From Orientallactaga sibirica (Eukaryota > Chordata > Mammalia > Rodentia > Dipodidae), in assembly GCA_036365145.1 (NCBI GenBank), contig JAEOAD010000240.1:62001-126000 (forward strand): a stretch of DNA of 64,000 bases, read 5' to 3'. Shown one piece after another: positions 53,671 to 64,000 of this stretch (position 1 is its first letter; each line of letters begins with the position of its first letter). The position numbers and the translations under genes are program-made. The notes under the pieces are model-generated. The model searched no databases, was not told the origin of the DNA, and saw only the letters and a program-made list of their open reading frames with translations.

Positions 53671-53860
53671 TCTCTTCCTTTCTTCCTTTCCTTTCCTTTC
53701 CTTTCCTTTCTTTTCCTTTCTTTTCCTTTCTTTTCCTTTCTTTTCCTTTCTTTTCCTTTCTTTTCCTTTCTTTTCCTTTCTTTTCCTTTCTTTTCCTTTC
53801 CTTTCCTTTCCTTTCCTTTCCTTTCCTTTCCTTTCCTTCTCTCTTCCTCATTCCTTCTCT
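53671..53860 (+). repeat. Polypyrimidine (CCTTTCTTTT)n tract
   Basis: Almost pure C/T for ~190 bases, with ten-base periodicity in the centre and CCTTT units at the edges. Source of the KGKERKRKE and FPFFSFLFLS frames, which are not genes. Confidence 0.95.
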
Positions 53861-53937
53861 TTCCCCTTCTCTCCAAACCAGTTATATAAGCATATGCTCT
53901 ACCACTGAGTTATTCATCCAACTTACATGTTGCAATT

Positions 53938-54037
53938 TATTTTTTGAGACAGAATCTCACTGTACAGCCCAGGTTCATTCCTCCTGCCTTAGCCTCCTGA
54001 GTGCTGAGATTACAGGCATTTGCCACCATGCCTGGCT
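53938..54037 (-). repeat. Old 7SL-derived SINE (B1-like)
   Basis: GAGACAGAATCTCACTGTACAGCCC...ATTACAGGCATTTGCCACC, the complement of a diverged B1/proto-B1. Confidence 0.7.
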
Positions 54038-54099
54038 TAGATGTTGAAATTTAAATAGAGTGCTCAGGAGAGGCCATGAAAAGAAGTGAAAAATTTAAC

Positions 54100-55910
54100 C
54101 AAATGTACATTACTAACATCACTATAGGCAAAGTAAATAGATGCTAGAAAGGACTGTGGGATTGCAGAGGAGGGTAAGGACAAAAGGAAGGGTATTGAAA
54201 GATGATATCAGTAGATACTAAGGGTACAACAGGTAGGATTTATAAAGACAATGCTTTTTACTCTGAGAGAAATATGATTCCATGGAACACTTCTGAGCAG
54301 AGCACTGTGTTTTAAAGGAATATTCTGAGTGCTGTTTTGAAAATAGATTGAAGGGGAAAAAGTTGAAAAATATAAATCATATAGACAGATATTAGTTACA
54401 AAGCTACCACAATAACATGGATGAGTGGTTATATCTTAAAGTGGGGTAGCAGTAGTATGTAGGAGATGAAAGGATGGTGACAGTCTATACATTCTGAAAG
54501 TTAAACTTTCAACAGTTGTGCAATATGGCAGAAAGGTAAAGAGCCCATCAGGATTTTTCATGAACAATTCAAAAAGAAGAGATACCATTTACAGAAATGT
54601 GGTAGGTTTGGGAAATAGTGTCAGAAGCTTGGTTTTGGAGAGATTAAGATGTCATGATCATTAGCTATCCAGGTGGAGATACCAATTAGACAGTTACACA
54701 TTTATTTGGATTGGAAATCAGAAGATAAAAATTGAGGCGCCATCAGTCTCCTATAGAATGTCATTACCTAAAGGCAGCTCCTGGTTGATAGGATCACTAA
54801 ACAGACAAAAAAGAGGAATAGTTCTAAGCTCTGGCCATCCCAGAGGTAGTAAGAAAGATAAGGAACCAGCAAAGGGGACAGAGAAGTAGTGGCTGGAAAC
54901 ACAGGCAGAAAATCAGGGGAGTGTCATGCCATGGAAGCAAATACTACAACTCATTGTATGGAGGAAAGAATGAGTAGCTACTTAATAAAGTGAGCTGATA
55001 ACTGGATTTACTATGAGTGAGCTAGACAGTTTGTTAGATCAGAGGCAGCTCAGAAGAGAATGAAAAATTAATACTAATCTCATGGGGCCAATTTATTTAA
55101 TATTTTCAAAGAGTTTTACTAGAGAAATAGAAGAATGGGTAACAAATGGAGGGGGACATGGGAAATCTATGGACTTTCATCTTTTTTGTTAATATGGAAA
55201 AGAAAACAACATATTTATATAAGCATGTGGAAAATGCAGAAGAGAGTATGATCAAAGATGCAGGAGACAGTATAAAGTTCCAGGAGTAAGATCCTGAAAA
55301 AAAGTGAAAGGAATGAGCAAAGAAGTCAAGTGGAAGAATTGTCCTTGAGTAAGAGCACAGAGAATCCATCCATAGTGGCAAATGAAAAAAAGTGACGTGG
55401 GCATAGATGTGCTGCAAGGAAACAATGGAGTCCTTTTCAGATTGCAACAGTTTTTCAACAGAAGGAAAAGCAGGACCAACTGAAAGAGACATTGAAGTCT
55501 GAGAAGAGAAGACTATGTAGCAAGGTGACAGAACTGATTCTCTAGAAAAGTAGTCTGATTGCCTAGCAATACTGAGTACCACTGGAGGTTAGAGGTCATG
55601 AATGTAAAGTAAGCAAGGTTTTCATCCCCACTTTCTGCACCACTGTGTGTGTGTGTCTCTGTGTGCGTGTGTGTGCATGCTATGTTCAGCTACATCTGTA
55701 CATATAGCTATACTGATTAGGTTGAGTTGAATTTAGCCAAGATCATTAAATGAGAATAATGAGGAAAAAGGAGCAGGGGAACTAAGAGCTACAAGAGTGG
55801 TATAACAGTTGAGTGTAGAATTTAAGGAAAGAAGGTGGAGACAGTGAATGGACAGAAGGGTCATTAGAGGCCATGTTGGGGCCCAAGTCTTTTCCAAGGT
55901 GACATTTTCA
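54100..55910 (+). repeat. Ancient mammal-wide repeat, diverged (probable)
   Basis: Sentences such as GGAACCAGCAAAGGGGACAG, GGGGAGTGTCATGCCATGGAAGC and TGGAGATACCAATTAGACAG follow, in order, an old interspersed repeat I know from many mammals; I cannot fix its family name. The 158-codon minus frame at 55106-55582 lies opposite it and is a shadow. Confidence 0.4.
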
Positions 55911-55927
55911 TCAACTTAAAGAAAAAC

Positions 55928-55929
55928 AT

Positions 55930-55972
<43 letters not shown>

Positions 55973-55976
55973 TTTG

Positions 55977-56011
<35 letters not shown>

Positions 56012-56168
56012 AGAGAGAATGGGCATATCAGGGCATCTTGCCGCTGCAAACTCCAGATGCATGTGCCACTTTATGCATCTGGATTTACGTGGGTATTGGG
56101 GAATTGAACCCAGGTTGTCAGACCTTGCAAGCAAGTGCCTTTAACTTCTGAGCCATTTCTCCAGCCCT
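55928..56168 (-). repeat. B2-headed SINE with (TTTA)13 tail
   Basis: Long (TTTA)n then (GA)n, body to GAGCCATTTCTCCAGCCC. Imperfect duplication ATCAACTTAA / ATCAACTTTAA. It sits 45 bases from the GPRC6A-like exon. Confidence 0.9.
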
Positions 56169-56212
56169 CTAATCAACTTTAATACTACAAAACAGTCTAC
56201 AGCAAAATTTAC

Positions 56213-56435
56213 CTTGAGTTTCTGGAATGCATTTTTTGATTTCTTGGTTTGTAATGTTGAATACATTATTCTGCAGGTCATACTTTGTCATCTCTTTCCA
56301 TTAATCCATTAATGGAAATCCATTAATCTCTTTCCAGAGCACAATATCATATCCGGTATTTAAGTTTCCATGAGCATCAAAATGAAATTAATTTCTTCCA
56401 TCAGTGAATGTCACATTGTTCAGCACATCAAGTAA
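56213..56435 (-). pseudogene. GPRC6A: GPRC6A-like exon with two stops
   Basis: 223-base exon-like block with intact acceptor (TTTTTCAG, ends 56436) and donor (CAAG|GTAAAT, 56211-56212). It encodes the end of the ligand-binding Venus-flytrap domain of a family C GPCR: VTFTDGRN, FHFDAHGNLNTGYD, VLWKEING, YDLQNNVF. These match GPRC6A (amino-acid/cation receptor) as I recall it, rather than CaSR or V2R receptors. Two in-frame TAA codons: 56388-56390, where a Ser is expected, and 56301-56303, inside a locally duplicated ATTAATGGA tract that replaces the normal sequence. No other exon of the receptor is recognised in the window. Confidence 0.8.
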
Positions 56436-56439
56436 CTGA

Positions 56440-58387
56440 AAAAGACAAAAATGTGAAAACACTAAATATATACACCATAAGTATATGATTTATCTCCACT
56501 ATAATACTGCTTTCTAAATAATATTACTTAAGAGTAAGAACATTGGATTCTATATTACTCTCTTGTAGATGTTTTACCATGTAGCAACAGTTTGAAAATG
56601 AATTCTACTTGGAGTCCAGATATAATCTCTACCAAAGACATCTCTGACCTATGTGAAACTGAAATGGCAGTTAGCTTCTCCAGCCTCTGAAGCTGAAATC
56701 TGGGTATTTGCATACATCCATGCTTCAAAATTTCAGGATGCATCCTCTGAAGAAGACCTTGGGCTCTTATTCTGGTTTTGTCTCTCATCACTGTTGTAAT
56801 CTGGATGGAAAGAATTACTTCCTGTCTCTGATGGTTTTACAGTTTGTTTCGGTGGTTGAGTACAAAATAAGGTAACCTCTGAATTCTATTTCTAATTTAT
56901 AAAATGATTATTTTTAACTCAATAATAAAGAAATGTAATGAAAAATTATTTATCTTACTACCCAAATTTGCAAAGTGAGAAATGAGAGCTAGAACAAGAC
57001 GTGTTTGCTACAAATTAGGCAGCCACATTGAGTTTATGTTGCAGAGGAAGAAAACTGGAGTTAGACCAGTGTGATCCCACCATTTACTTGGAAACTTAGC
57101 ATGAATGACACCCTCTTGGGATACACTTTACATTGGTCCATTTGTTGCTTATCTATGGTTCTGTGTGGCCTTGTTACATGAAAATTTTATGAAATGAAGC
57201 AGAGATTATTTTACCAGAAAATAATTATTCTATCTCATTCATTTTCAGTTAATCTTTTTTGAATGTTTCAGTTTTGACAATAGAATATGAATCAGATTGT
57301 ATTTTAATGTGAATATGTTAGCAATGATAGTCATGTCTATACCAAATGCAAAATTTCTCTCTCTCTCCATATATATATATATATATATAAAATTAATGGC
57401 CTCATAAATTAATTACTTGTTAGAGTAAATATATATGTAAATTAGTTAGTTTAAAGAAGCAGAATATACCAGAGCTAACATGATGAAATTAACAAAAAAA
57501 TCTTATTCTAGCATTGCCTGGAATTTAATAAAATAGAGGGAAGGAAAAGAAACATATTAGGGTCTTACTGCTCTTACTTCTGCCTGTGCACTGCTTTTAA
57601 TTCTGTTCATTCCTCAGCAATACACACCTGCAAGCTCTAGTAATTGAGTTCTTTAGGGAAAATAACCATTTCTACTCTTGTATTTGAATTCTACCTTGAA
57701 TTCTTGTATTCTACCTGATTCTCCCATTTAATTGGGTTTTATAGGGTATGTATGTTCTGTAAGTAATGATTATATTGCATAATGTAAATGAGCTTGCCCA
57801 AATGTACACTTGTTCTTACAGGAAGGAGGAGAGAAACCAAAAAACTACATTTGTTATACATTTTCTTTGGATTAAGGTAAATTTTGGACATTAACTTTTC
57901 AGTAATAAGCTACTAAATCTTTCTAGCATCATTTTTTTTCCAGTGGAGATTAAACTTCACTATGAATTAATACTATGAAATGGAAAGGCCAGGATTTTCA
58001 TTTCAATTATAAAATCAGATGTATATGGTAATATCCTATTTTTAAGACCACAGGATAGAGGACCATGCCAATTAAAGTAACATAGTTGAACTTACATTGC
58101 ATTTACCTCCCTGCTCTGGCATCTGCTTCATATCCTTAAATGAGCTTGTTTGTGGGAAGAGTCATTCATGTGATCAGATTAAGAGATCAACAGAGCAAAT
58201 GGCTCCCATCTTTGTTCTGGGGCCACAACCATGTCTTTTTTTTTTTTTTTTTTTTTTTGAGATGAAATATATTTTATGGCCATTATTGCTAAAGTTGAAT
58301 TTTTTTTTTTACTTTGGTCATTAGTTATCACACTCATAGAGGAATTCCTTCCTATATTTTGCTTGAACTAGCAAATTAGACTTTATC
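56440..58387. other. Intergenic or intronic, no exon seen
   Basis: If the GPRC6A relic is a remaining gene, upstream ligand-domain exons should lie here on the minus strand; I see none. (CT)n/(AT)n at 57356-57390, poly(T) at 58235-58258 possibly marking a short retroposed copy. Confidence 0.4.
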
Positions 58388-58872
58388 TTTTTTTTTTTTA
58401 CTTAATAACATTTTATTTCAGTTCTTCATCATTTGAATTATGGGGTCTTCTGTTCCCTGGTCATTTCAGTTAAATGTCACACACAGGAGGAAGTACTAAC
58501 TTGTACTATGATTCAAACTGCTGTTGTCCCAGAATCAACAATAAATGCATTTTTGAATGTCCAGAAGAATACGGTCAGCCTTTGTAAAATGTTAGGAAGA
58601 GCCTAGGAGTTTTCAGTTGATTTTGAAGGCTGAAACTGTCCTGCTTCAAACTTTTCCTTAAATTTTAAATAGTCTCTTCTTTTATTGAAATATTTTATCC
58701 ACTGCTGTGGACAACTCTCCTCGAATGTGCTCCGCAGCTGCCGGCACCTGGACGCATCATCTGCGCACTCGTCCAGACACTGGCAGTAGTGGGCGCAGGC
58801 ACCCTAGCACACCCACTGCTCCTTCATGGACGGGGCTGCCATGGCTGGGGCACACTCAGGACTCACGCAGCA
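58388..58872 (-). pseudogene. COA6: COA6 processed pseudogene
   Basis: Minus-strand copy with poly(A) (58388-58399) and an AATAAA signal. The frame starts MAAPSMKE at 58843 and contains [10 protein letters not shown] and KRRDYLKFKEKFEAGQF, characteristic of cytochrome c oxidase assembly factor 6. Broken by TAG at codon 13 (Trp in the parent) and by one extra base about two codons later. Introns are absent. The original stop is at 58603-58605. COA6 itself is a CX9C mitochondrial copper-delivery protein; this copy cannot make it. The right edge against L1 is uncertain. Confidence 0.9.
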
Positions 58873-59810
58873 AAGCCAGCAGATTACCCACAGAATGGGA
58901 GAAAATTTTCACCAGCTATAAAACTGACAGAGGCCTAATTTCTAGAATCTACAAAGAACTCCAAAGCCTAAACAATAAACCATCAAACAACCCACTCACA
59001 AAATGGGGCAGAGAACTGCACAGGGAGTTCTCAGAGGAAGAAATACAAATAGCAAATACACACTTAAGAAAATGTACATCATCCCTAATCATCAGGGAAA
59101 TGCAAATTAAAATAACTATGAGATTCTACCTTACCCCAGTAAGAGTGACTAACATTAAAACAAACAAACAAACAAAAAAATGAAAACAAATGCTGGTGAG
59201 GCTGTGGAGAAATAGGAACAAGCCTTCACTGTTGGTGGGAATGTAAAATGGTTCAACCATTATGGAAAGCCATATGGAGACTCCTGAAAAGAATGACCAT
59301 AGACCTGCCAACAGATCCAGCTATTCCCTTACTGGGCATTTACCCTAAAGGCTCCAAGCCTCAGATCAGAGACATTTGCTCAACCATGTTTATAGCTGCT
59401 CAATTCATAATAGCAAAGAGCTGGAATCAACCCAGATGTCCATCATTAGAAGAATGGATAACTAAGATGTGGTATATCTACACTATAGAATTCTACGTAT
59501 CAGTAAGGAAAGATGAAATAATGAAATTAAAAAAAAATGGTCAAACATGGAACAGATCATCCTCAGTGAGCTCACCCAATCACAAAAAGATAATCGTCGC
59601 ATGGTCTCATTTATCTGTCACTCCTAACCTGAATCCACCTGAGATGATGTCAAACCTAATAAGCACTCTTGAGGACCACACAATAGGGAGGGTGGGATGG
59701 GGGGAGGGTAAGGGTAGGAGGGAGCGAGAGGGTGGGAGGGAGGACAAGGATGGGGGGATACAAATAGGGACCCAAAAGGAAATGATACAATAAAGCCCTT
59801 TATTCCGAAC
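58873..59810 (+). mobile_element. L1 ORF2 C-terminus and 3' UTR
   Basis: Starts with ACCCACAGAATGGGAG (ORF2), passes PAIPLLGIYP, WNQPRCPS and KMWYIYTIEFY, then a 3' UTR with a G-rich block at about 59686-59760 and AATAAAGCCC near 59790. Frames carry small indels. Lies directly against the COA6 copy. Confidence 0.85.
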
Positions 59811-60123
59811 AACAGGCTAAAACACTGATTCTTCAGCAGGCCCGCAGAAGGAACACCTGAACCATAGGAAAGTGGAGAGAACATCATGAAGACCAATGAC
59901 TCTTATATGGAGGCAATTCTGTTTTCTTCCCCAGCATGTCTTTCACACTCACTCAACAAAGTGCCTGGAATAGTGAGGCTTCAAACAAAGATTTGCCAAA
60001 TAAACTTATGAATATGTTTGACTATTAGATATTTTCTCCTTTCAAGATGTATCATTTAATACCTTGTATATCATCAGAAGTAAAAGAAAGCAAGACAAAC
60101 AAACAAACAAAAATTCCAAACAG
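59811..60123. other. Unassigned spacer
   Basis: Short unique-looking stretch between two L1 pieces ending in (CAAA)n at 60095-60112. Nothing recognised. Confidence 0.4.
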
Positions 60124-60741
60124 GGGGACTTCCAGGTAACATGGCGGCATAGGAGCCAAGCCAAACCAGATCAGGGAGGGATTTAAGCAAAACTACATTC
60201 TTCTTTGGAAAAGAGCAGAATATATTTTTCCGGGAAACAGCAGAAAAGCAGGAAACAGCCAGAATCCCACTCTGGAGCTTGCGGCCTGATCCGCCATGCC
60301 TCTGCCGCCCCGCCCCCTGCCTCCACTGCCCCAAATCTCTGCTTCCCCGACCCACCGTGAGGCCCCAACACAGCAGGCATGCCTGGCAGTAGAGACCAAA
60401 CAAGGGGACTTTCCAACCTCGTCAGTCTCGCAGAGCCTAGAAATCTAAAAAACATCTACTGAGCTACTGAAAGAGATATAGGGGAACAGTGTGAGCAACT
60501 GCAGGCTTCTTGAACTCACCCATCTCCCAACCATTAGAACCAAGAACCGTCAGCATTCAGCTCCCAGCAGCAGCAGCAAGCAGCTTATCCAGCACATCTG
60601 AGCCATGCTCAAGCTCTGTAGCACACCAGCAGAAATCCAGCACAGCTGAGCTAAGCTCAAGCCCCACAGCTCAGGGACCGAGGTGGCACTCAGCATTGGT
60701 GAGTTTGAAAGCCACACCAAAAGGTAACAAGGCCGGCAGAC

Positions 60742-60773
<32 letters not shown>

Positions 60774-61845
60774 CATAGCAGTGGAAGTGCTAATCTCTCT
60801 TTCCAGGTCAGGGCAGGTTATGGGTTACATATTTGTGGTTGGCTTTACCATTTTCAAATAAGCTGAACACAGGGTGTTGAATATTGCTGCCTGTAATACT
60901 TTTAGATTTAGAGGGCCTTTATCTTTTGCTTTTGTCATTATTGGGGGCAGCGTCTGATCCAGACCCAGGCTGACCTGGAACCCAAGTCAGAACAAAATCC
61001 TCTACCTCCTAGCTGACAGGATTAAGGGTGTAGAGCAACACACACCCTTAGGGATTTTGACCTTATAAGACTGTTTGTTTTAATTCCCACACTTGTATAC
61101 TCTGTGCTCATTTTAATTGAATGTGTATTTTGTTCAGTTGAAGTTTAGAACTTGCCAGTAAATTGTTCCACCAGTCCACTACAATACTTGCTTAACAAGC
61201 AAATTCAACAGCTAGGATTACCTCTGAGATGGAATTTGGGTACAAGTGCTACATTTGGCACCTTAAACTTATATCCTGAAAGTATATAAAGGGGGATCAC
61301 CACATTTAAGAATACTGCAGATAAATAGAAAACCTAAGCATCAAATCAATGCAGGATGCAAAAGTCACTACATTATAATACAAGAAACACAAAGAATCAA
61401 GACAATGCAATCCCACCAAAAATTACAAATCCATCAGAATTGTTCACCAATGAGACTGTTTTAGATGAAATTCCTGACAAAGATTTCAAAAGAATGATGT
61501 TATCTATACTCAAAGAAATGAAAGAAGAAATAAAAGAAGAAATAAAAGGAATCAGAGAAGAAAACAAAGGAATTAAAGAAGAAAACAAACTCTTGAAAGA
61601 GAATACAGAAAAACAGCTTAATGAAATAAAAAGGTCATTACAGGGCATGAATAAGGAAATAGGAATACTGAAGAAAAACCAGGCTGAAATCCTAGCTCTG
61701 AAGAACACAGTAAGTGAAATAAAAAACTCTGTGGAAAGTCTCACCAGTAGAATGGATGAAGGAGAGGACAGAATATCTAAACTAGAAGACCAGATGGCAG
61801 ACCTAATACAGTCCAACAAAGAGAAAGACAAGCACAACAGAAGAG
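60124..61845 (+). mobile_element. L1 5' UTR and ORF1 coiled coil, 3'-truncated
   Basis: 5' UTR from GGGACTTCCAGGTAACATGGC, A-run at 60744-60770, ORF1 from 61356. The first ~160 residues are intact and show a long heptad coiled coil (LKEMKEEIKEEIKG..., NEIKRSLQ) as in ORF1p trimers. The match ends near 61845, where unrelated DNA begins, before the RRM domain. Confidence 0.88.
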
Positions 61846-62040
61846 TTAGCCTTTTATTGATGAAATTTGGGATCTTTTTGAACACAGTTTAATACTCTTC
61901 TGTACATGATTTTTCTTCCCATTTGTTGTTGAATGTTGGCATTTTATAGCTGTCAAAGCACATGATTGTTAGAGTCAAATACCATCTTTTAGTTTTCTGG
62001 CTTTAATCTATTATGGTTTGAAATCAGACCAATAAGACTT

Positions 62041-63231
62041 TTTTTTTTTTGGTCAGTAGCAAAGAGATTTTATTGGAACCTCATATCAACTCTCTGCAAT
62101 AAGTTACTCTTTTTAAATTTTTACTTTACAGTCATGTTGGTGTCTTCGAAAGCCTCCTCCCTGTCCTCCCCAACTCAAAGGGCCCCTCCTCATTGGGGAA
62201 TCTGGGTCATGTGTTTTGGGGGTAGCAAACAGTTATGGGGGAGAGACAATGTCTTTGTGCATAATGACCCAACTTGTGGATCTAACACTCTTTCCACCCC
62301 CTCTTCCATGAATTTCCATGAGCCATGTTGGGTTCATTTTAGTTCTACATCTATGTGGAGGTCTTGGGAACCTTTATGTCTCTGGATATCTGGTTTAATA
62401 GGAGTTGAGTGTTTTCTGTGTCTCTCTCCTTCAGCCTTGTGCTAGTGTCAGGTTCACCGAGAAAGCAGCACTCTTGCCCATTTCCCCTTTTACTCTATGG
62501 TTTCAGCTGTGGCCCTGGTGAGGTGCTATAGGCTGGTCCTCCCCTCAAGTTCAGTGTCCATCTGAAAAAGAGAAGCAAATTCTCCAACAGAGAGAAAAGT
62601 CAGCACCAGATAGATGGAATGGCCATTATTATTTTAGAGAGAATTTTATATGTGTAGGCCCTCTTATAGCCCACGATTAGTGGGAACTTGACATTGGAGA
62701 ACGGGCTCATTTTTTGGACATGGTTTTGACTTGTTTCCTGGTTCCAGCTATGAGTTCCATTCCACTGAGTGGATCTGTTAGCCAAATCAAGAGCAGTTGA
62801 TTACTCACCATGGCTGTGTGCCACTAGTGCACTTGTTTGAGCATCACATCAGGTTGTTTACTGCTGAGTAACTTAGACTATGAGTTGTTTGGACAGATGT
62901 CTGTTATTTTCCCCCAGTCCCTCATGTAGCACCCTCTGGCACTAGACAAGCTAACTGTCTGGGACTGACCCTCTTCCACATTCCAGCTAGGTCACTCCAT
63001 GTTCTCTCCCAATAGCATATGGTATCTTCAGCAACAGGGTCTTACAATTAACCTTTGGTGGGTCATAAAGTACTCTGACAGAAATCTGTCTTCTTTTGGG
63101 AAACCTTGTAGGTATCTCTGATCAAAAGCTCATTGTAAAAGTTAACCACAGGCTGGTACTGGGAGTTACAAGTCAGGGCCAAGGAAGATGAAGGAAGAAA
63201 AAGATAGGTAATATAAAAGAGAGAGCATAGA

Positions 63232-63282
<51 letters not shown>

Positions 63283-63300
63283 GGAAAAGATTAAGGTTAG
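62041..63300 (-). mobile_element. L1 3' UTR, minus
   Basis: Poly(T) at 62039-62051, then 3' UTR sequence shared with 36986-37706 (TTTCAGCTGTGGCC...CCATCTGAAAAAGAGAAGC). (GA)23 at 63234-63278. Confidence 0.75.
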
Positions 63301-63384
63301 TCTTTATGATGTCCTCTCCAGGGACCTGTAGTTTAGGCATTCCCTCTATGGGTCTGCTGAAGGATCAATATTTTCGCCTGTCAT

Positions 63385-64000
63385 TCAGGATGTAGGATTT
63401 TATGGTACCACTTCTATTTCAGTCTCTATTTGTGTCTCCCCCACCTTTTCCTGCCCCCCACCCTTATCCTCCCTCCCACCCTTACCCTTTCTACCCACCC
63501 TTCCCCTTTTCCCCACCCTTACCCTCCTCTTTGTTTTCACTGTTAAGAGTTTTAACTATGATGTGCATTGGAGAATTTGTTCTTTGGTCCTGTCTGCTTG
63601 GTATTCTGTGATCTTCTTTTTTAATGTTTGTTTATTTATCTATTTGAGAAAGAGAGAGGGGGGAGGAGAGACAGAGAGAAAATTGGATGCTCTAGGGCTT
63701 CCTACCACTGCAAACACACTCCAGATGCATGTGCCATTTTGTGCTTTTGGCTTCATGTCAGTCATGGGGAATTGAACCAGGGCCAGCATGCTTTGCATGC
63801 AAGCACCTTAAAGTGCTGATCCAGGTCCCTTCTTGTATCTGGATGGGCTTCTCTTTTGCAAGATTTGGAAAATTTTCTTCAATAATTTTGTTGAATATGT
63901 TGTCTATGTCTCTGGCTTATATTTCCTCTCCTTCTGGTATATCCATGATCTGGATATTTGGTCATTTTAGCATATCCCACAGTTCCCCCATACTCTATTC
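63385..64000 (-). mobile_element. L1 (3' UTR C-rich block, then ORF1 piece), minus
   Basis: 63440-63535 is the complement of the G-rich L1 3' UTR block at 59686. 63840-64000 is the complement of an ORF1 C-terminal region (TATACCAGAAGGAGAGGAAA on minus). ORF2 is absent between them, so the two parts are either two L1s or one deleted copy. A SINE sits between. Confidence 0.6.
63622..63830 (-). repeat. B2-headed SINE inside L1
   Basis: (TTTA)n, (GA)n, body to a diverged head AGTGCTGATCCAGG. Confidence 0.75.

Noticed and set aside
53423..53908. 142-codon and 83-codon frames rich in KGKERK or FPFFSF
   Set aside because: Direct translation of the simple polypyrimidine repeat joined to a SINE.
55106..55582. 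158-codon minus frame with membrane-like segments
   Set aside because: Hydrophobicity follows from purine-rich old repeat DNA on the other strand; no start context, no splice sites, no family match. I considered GPRC6A transmembrane exons, but none of the family C motifs are present.
25400..56200. Possible KPNA5 or FAM162B exons
   Set aside because: Looked for armadillo-repeat words and the FAM162 membrane segment by eye on both strands; none found. Absence by eye is weak evidence, so it is reported only as a finding to check.
56555..56791. Minus frame near the GPRC6A exon as a further receptor exon
   Set aside because: No similarity to the ligand domain and no acceptor/donor pair; looks like an old repeat.
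59248..59793. 181-codon frame as a separate gene
   Set aside because: Its first ~90 residues are L1 ORF2 C-terminus; the rest reads through the L1 3' UTR G-rich block in the wrong frame.
5881..63278. Repeated AAATAAATAAAT and GAGAGAGA blocks as possible CRISPR-like or regulatory arrays
   Set aside because: They are the normal tails of the tRNA SINE and occur with target duplications; this is mammalian DNA.

Overview
This is a nuclear DNA window from a rodent. It is about half mobile elements and has one recognisable working gene. The repeat set is B1 SINEs, a B2-headed tRNA SINE whose body is unlike mouse or rat B2, one ID SINE, L1 with rodent-type 3' UTRs, MaLR LTR elements and betaretrovirus-like proviruses. 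B1 plus B2-type plus ID points to the mouse-related clade, but the diagnostic bases are not those of mouse or rat. A jerboa-like animal (Dipodidae, e.g. Jaculus) is my best guess; this is inference.

Layout. 1-1820: decayed betaretrovirus-like provirus with an integrase remnant and a 3' LTR. 1825-4190: an L1 3' UTR split by a recombined MMTV-like provirus (2554-3869) flanked by a 6-bp target duplication. Its LTR carries a Sag-like reading frame, broken by one stop, whose start codon spans the LTR boundary. 5368-25094: ZUP1 (zinc-finger ubiquitin peptidase, K63-specific) on the minus strand, with a non-coding first exon in a CpG-rich promoter and coding exons 2-5; the peptidase exons lie beyond the left edge. 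Intron 3 holds a tandem MaLR array (7565-14188). Two of its four internal segments (about 9463-12251) read as a fine mosaic of unrelated repeats and are probably consensus artefacts.

25.4-38.9 kb is intergenic: SINEs, L1 3' ends, an old half-L1-like element, a processed pseudogene of unknown parent and a CTCF-type site. 38980-48013 is a degenerate provirus with both LTRs and a YVDD reverse-transcriptase remnant, interrupted by a MaLR solo LTR, a B1 and an L1. 48-56 kb is ancient repeat plus an internally deleted L1. 56213-56435 is one exon matching GPRC6A with two in-frame stops. 58.4-58.9 kb is a COA6 processed pseudogene, and the rest is L1 in several orientations.

ZUP1 and GPRC6A are near neighbours in human 6q22, with KPNA5 and FAM162B between them (recalled). 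Here only 31 kb separates the ZUP1 promoter from the GPRC6A relic and I see no exon of the two genes between, so this may be a locus of gene loss in rodents. The least expected items are the Sag-like LTR reading frame, the dead GPRC6A exon, the CTCF-like motif inside a SINE subfamily, and the mosaic tract.
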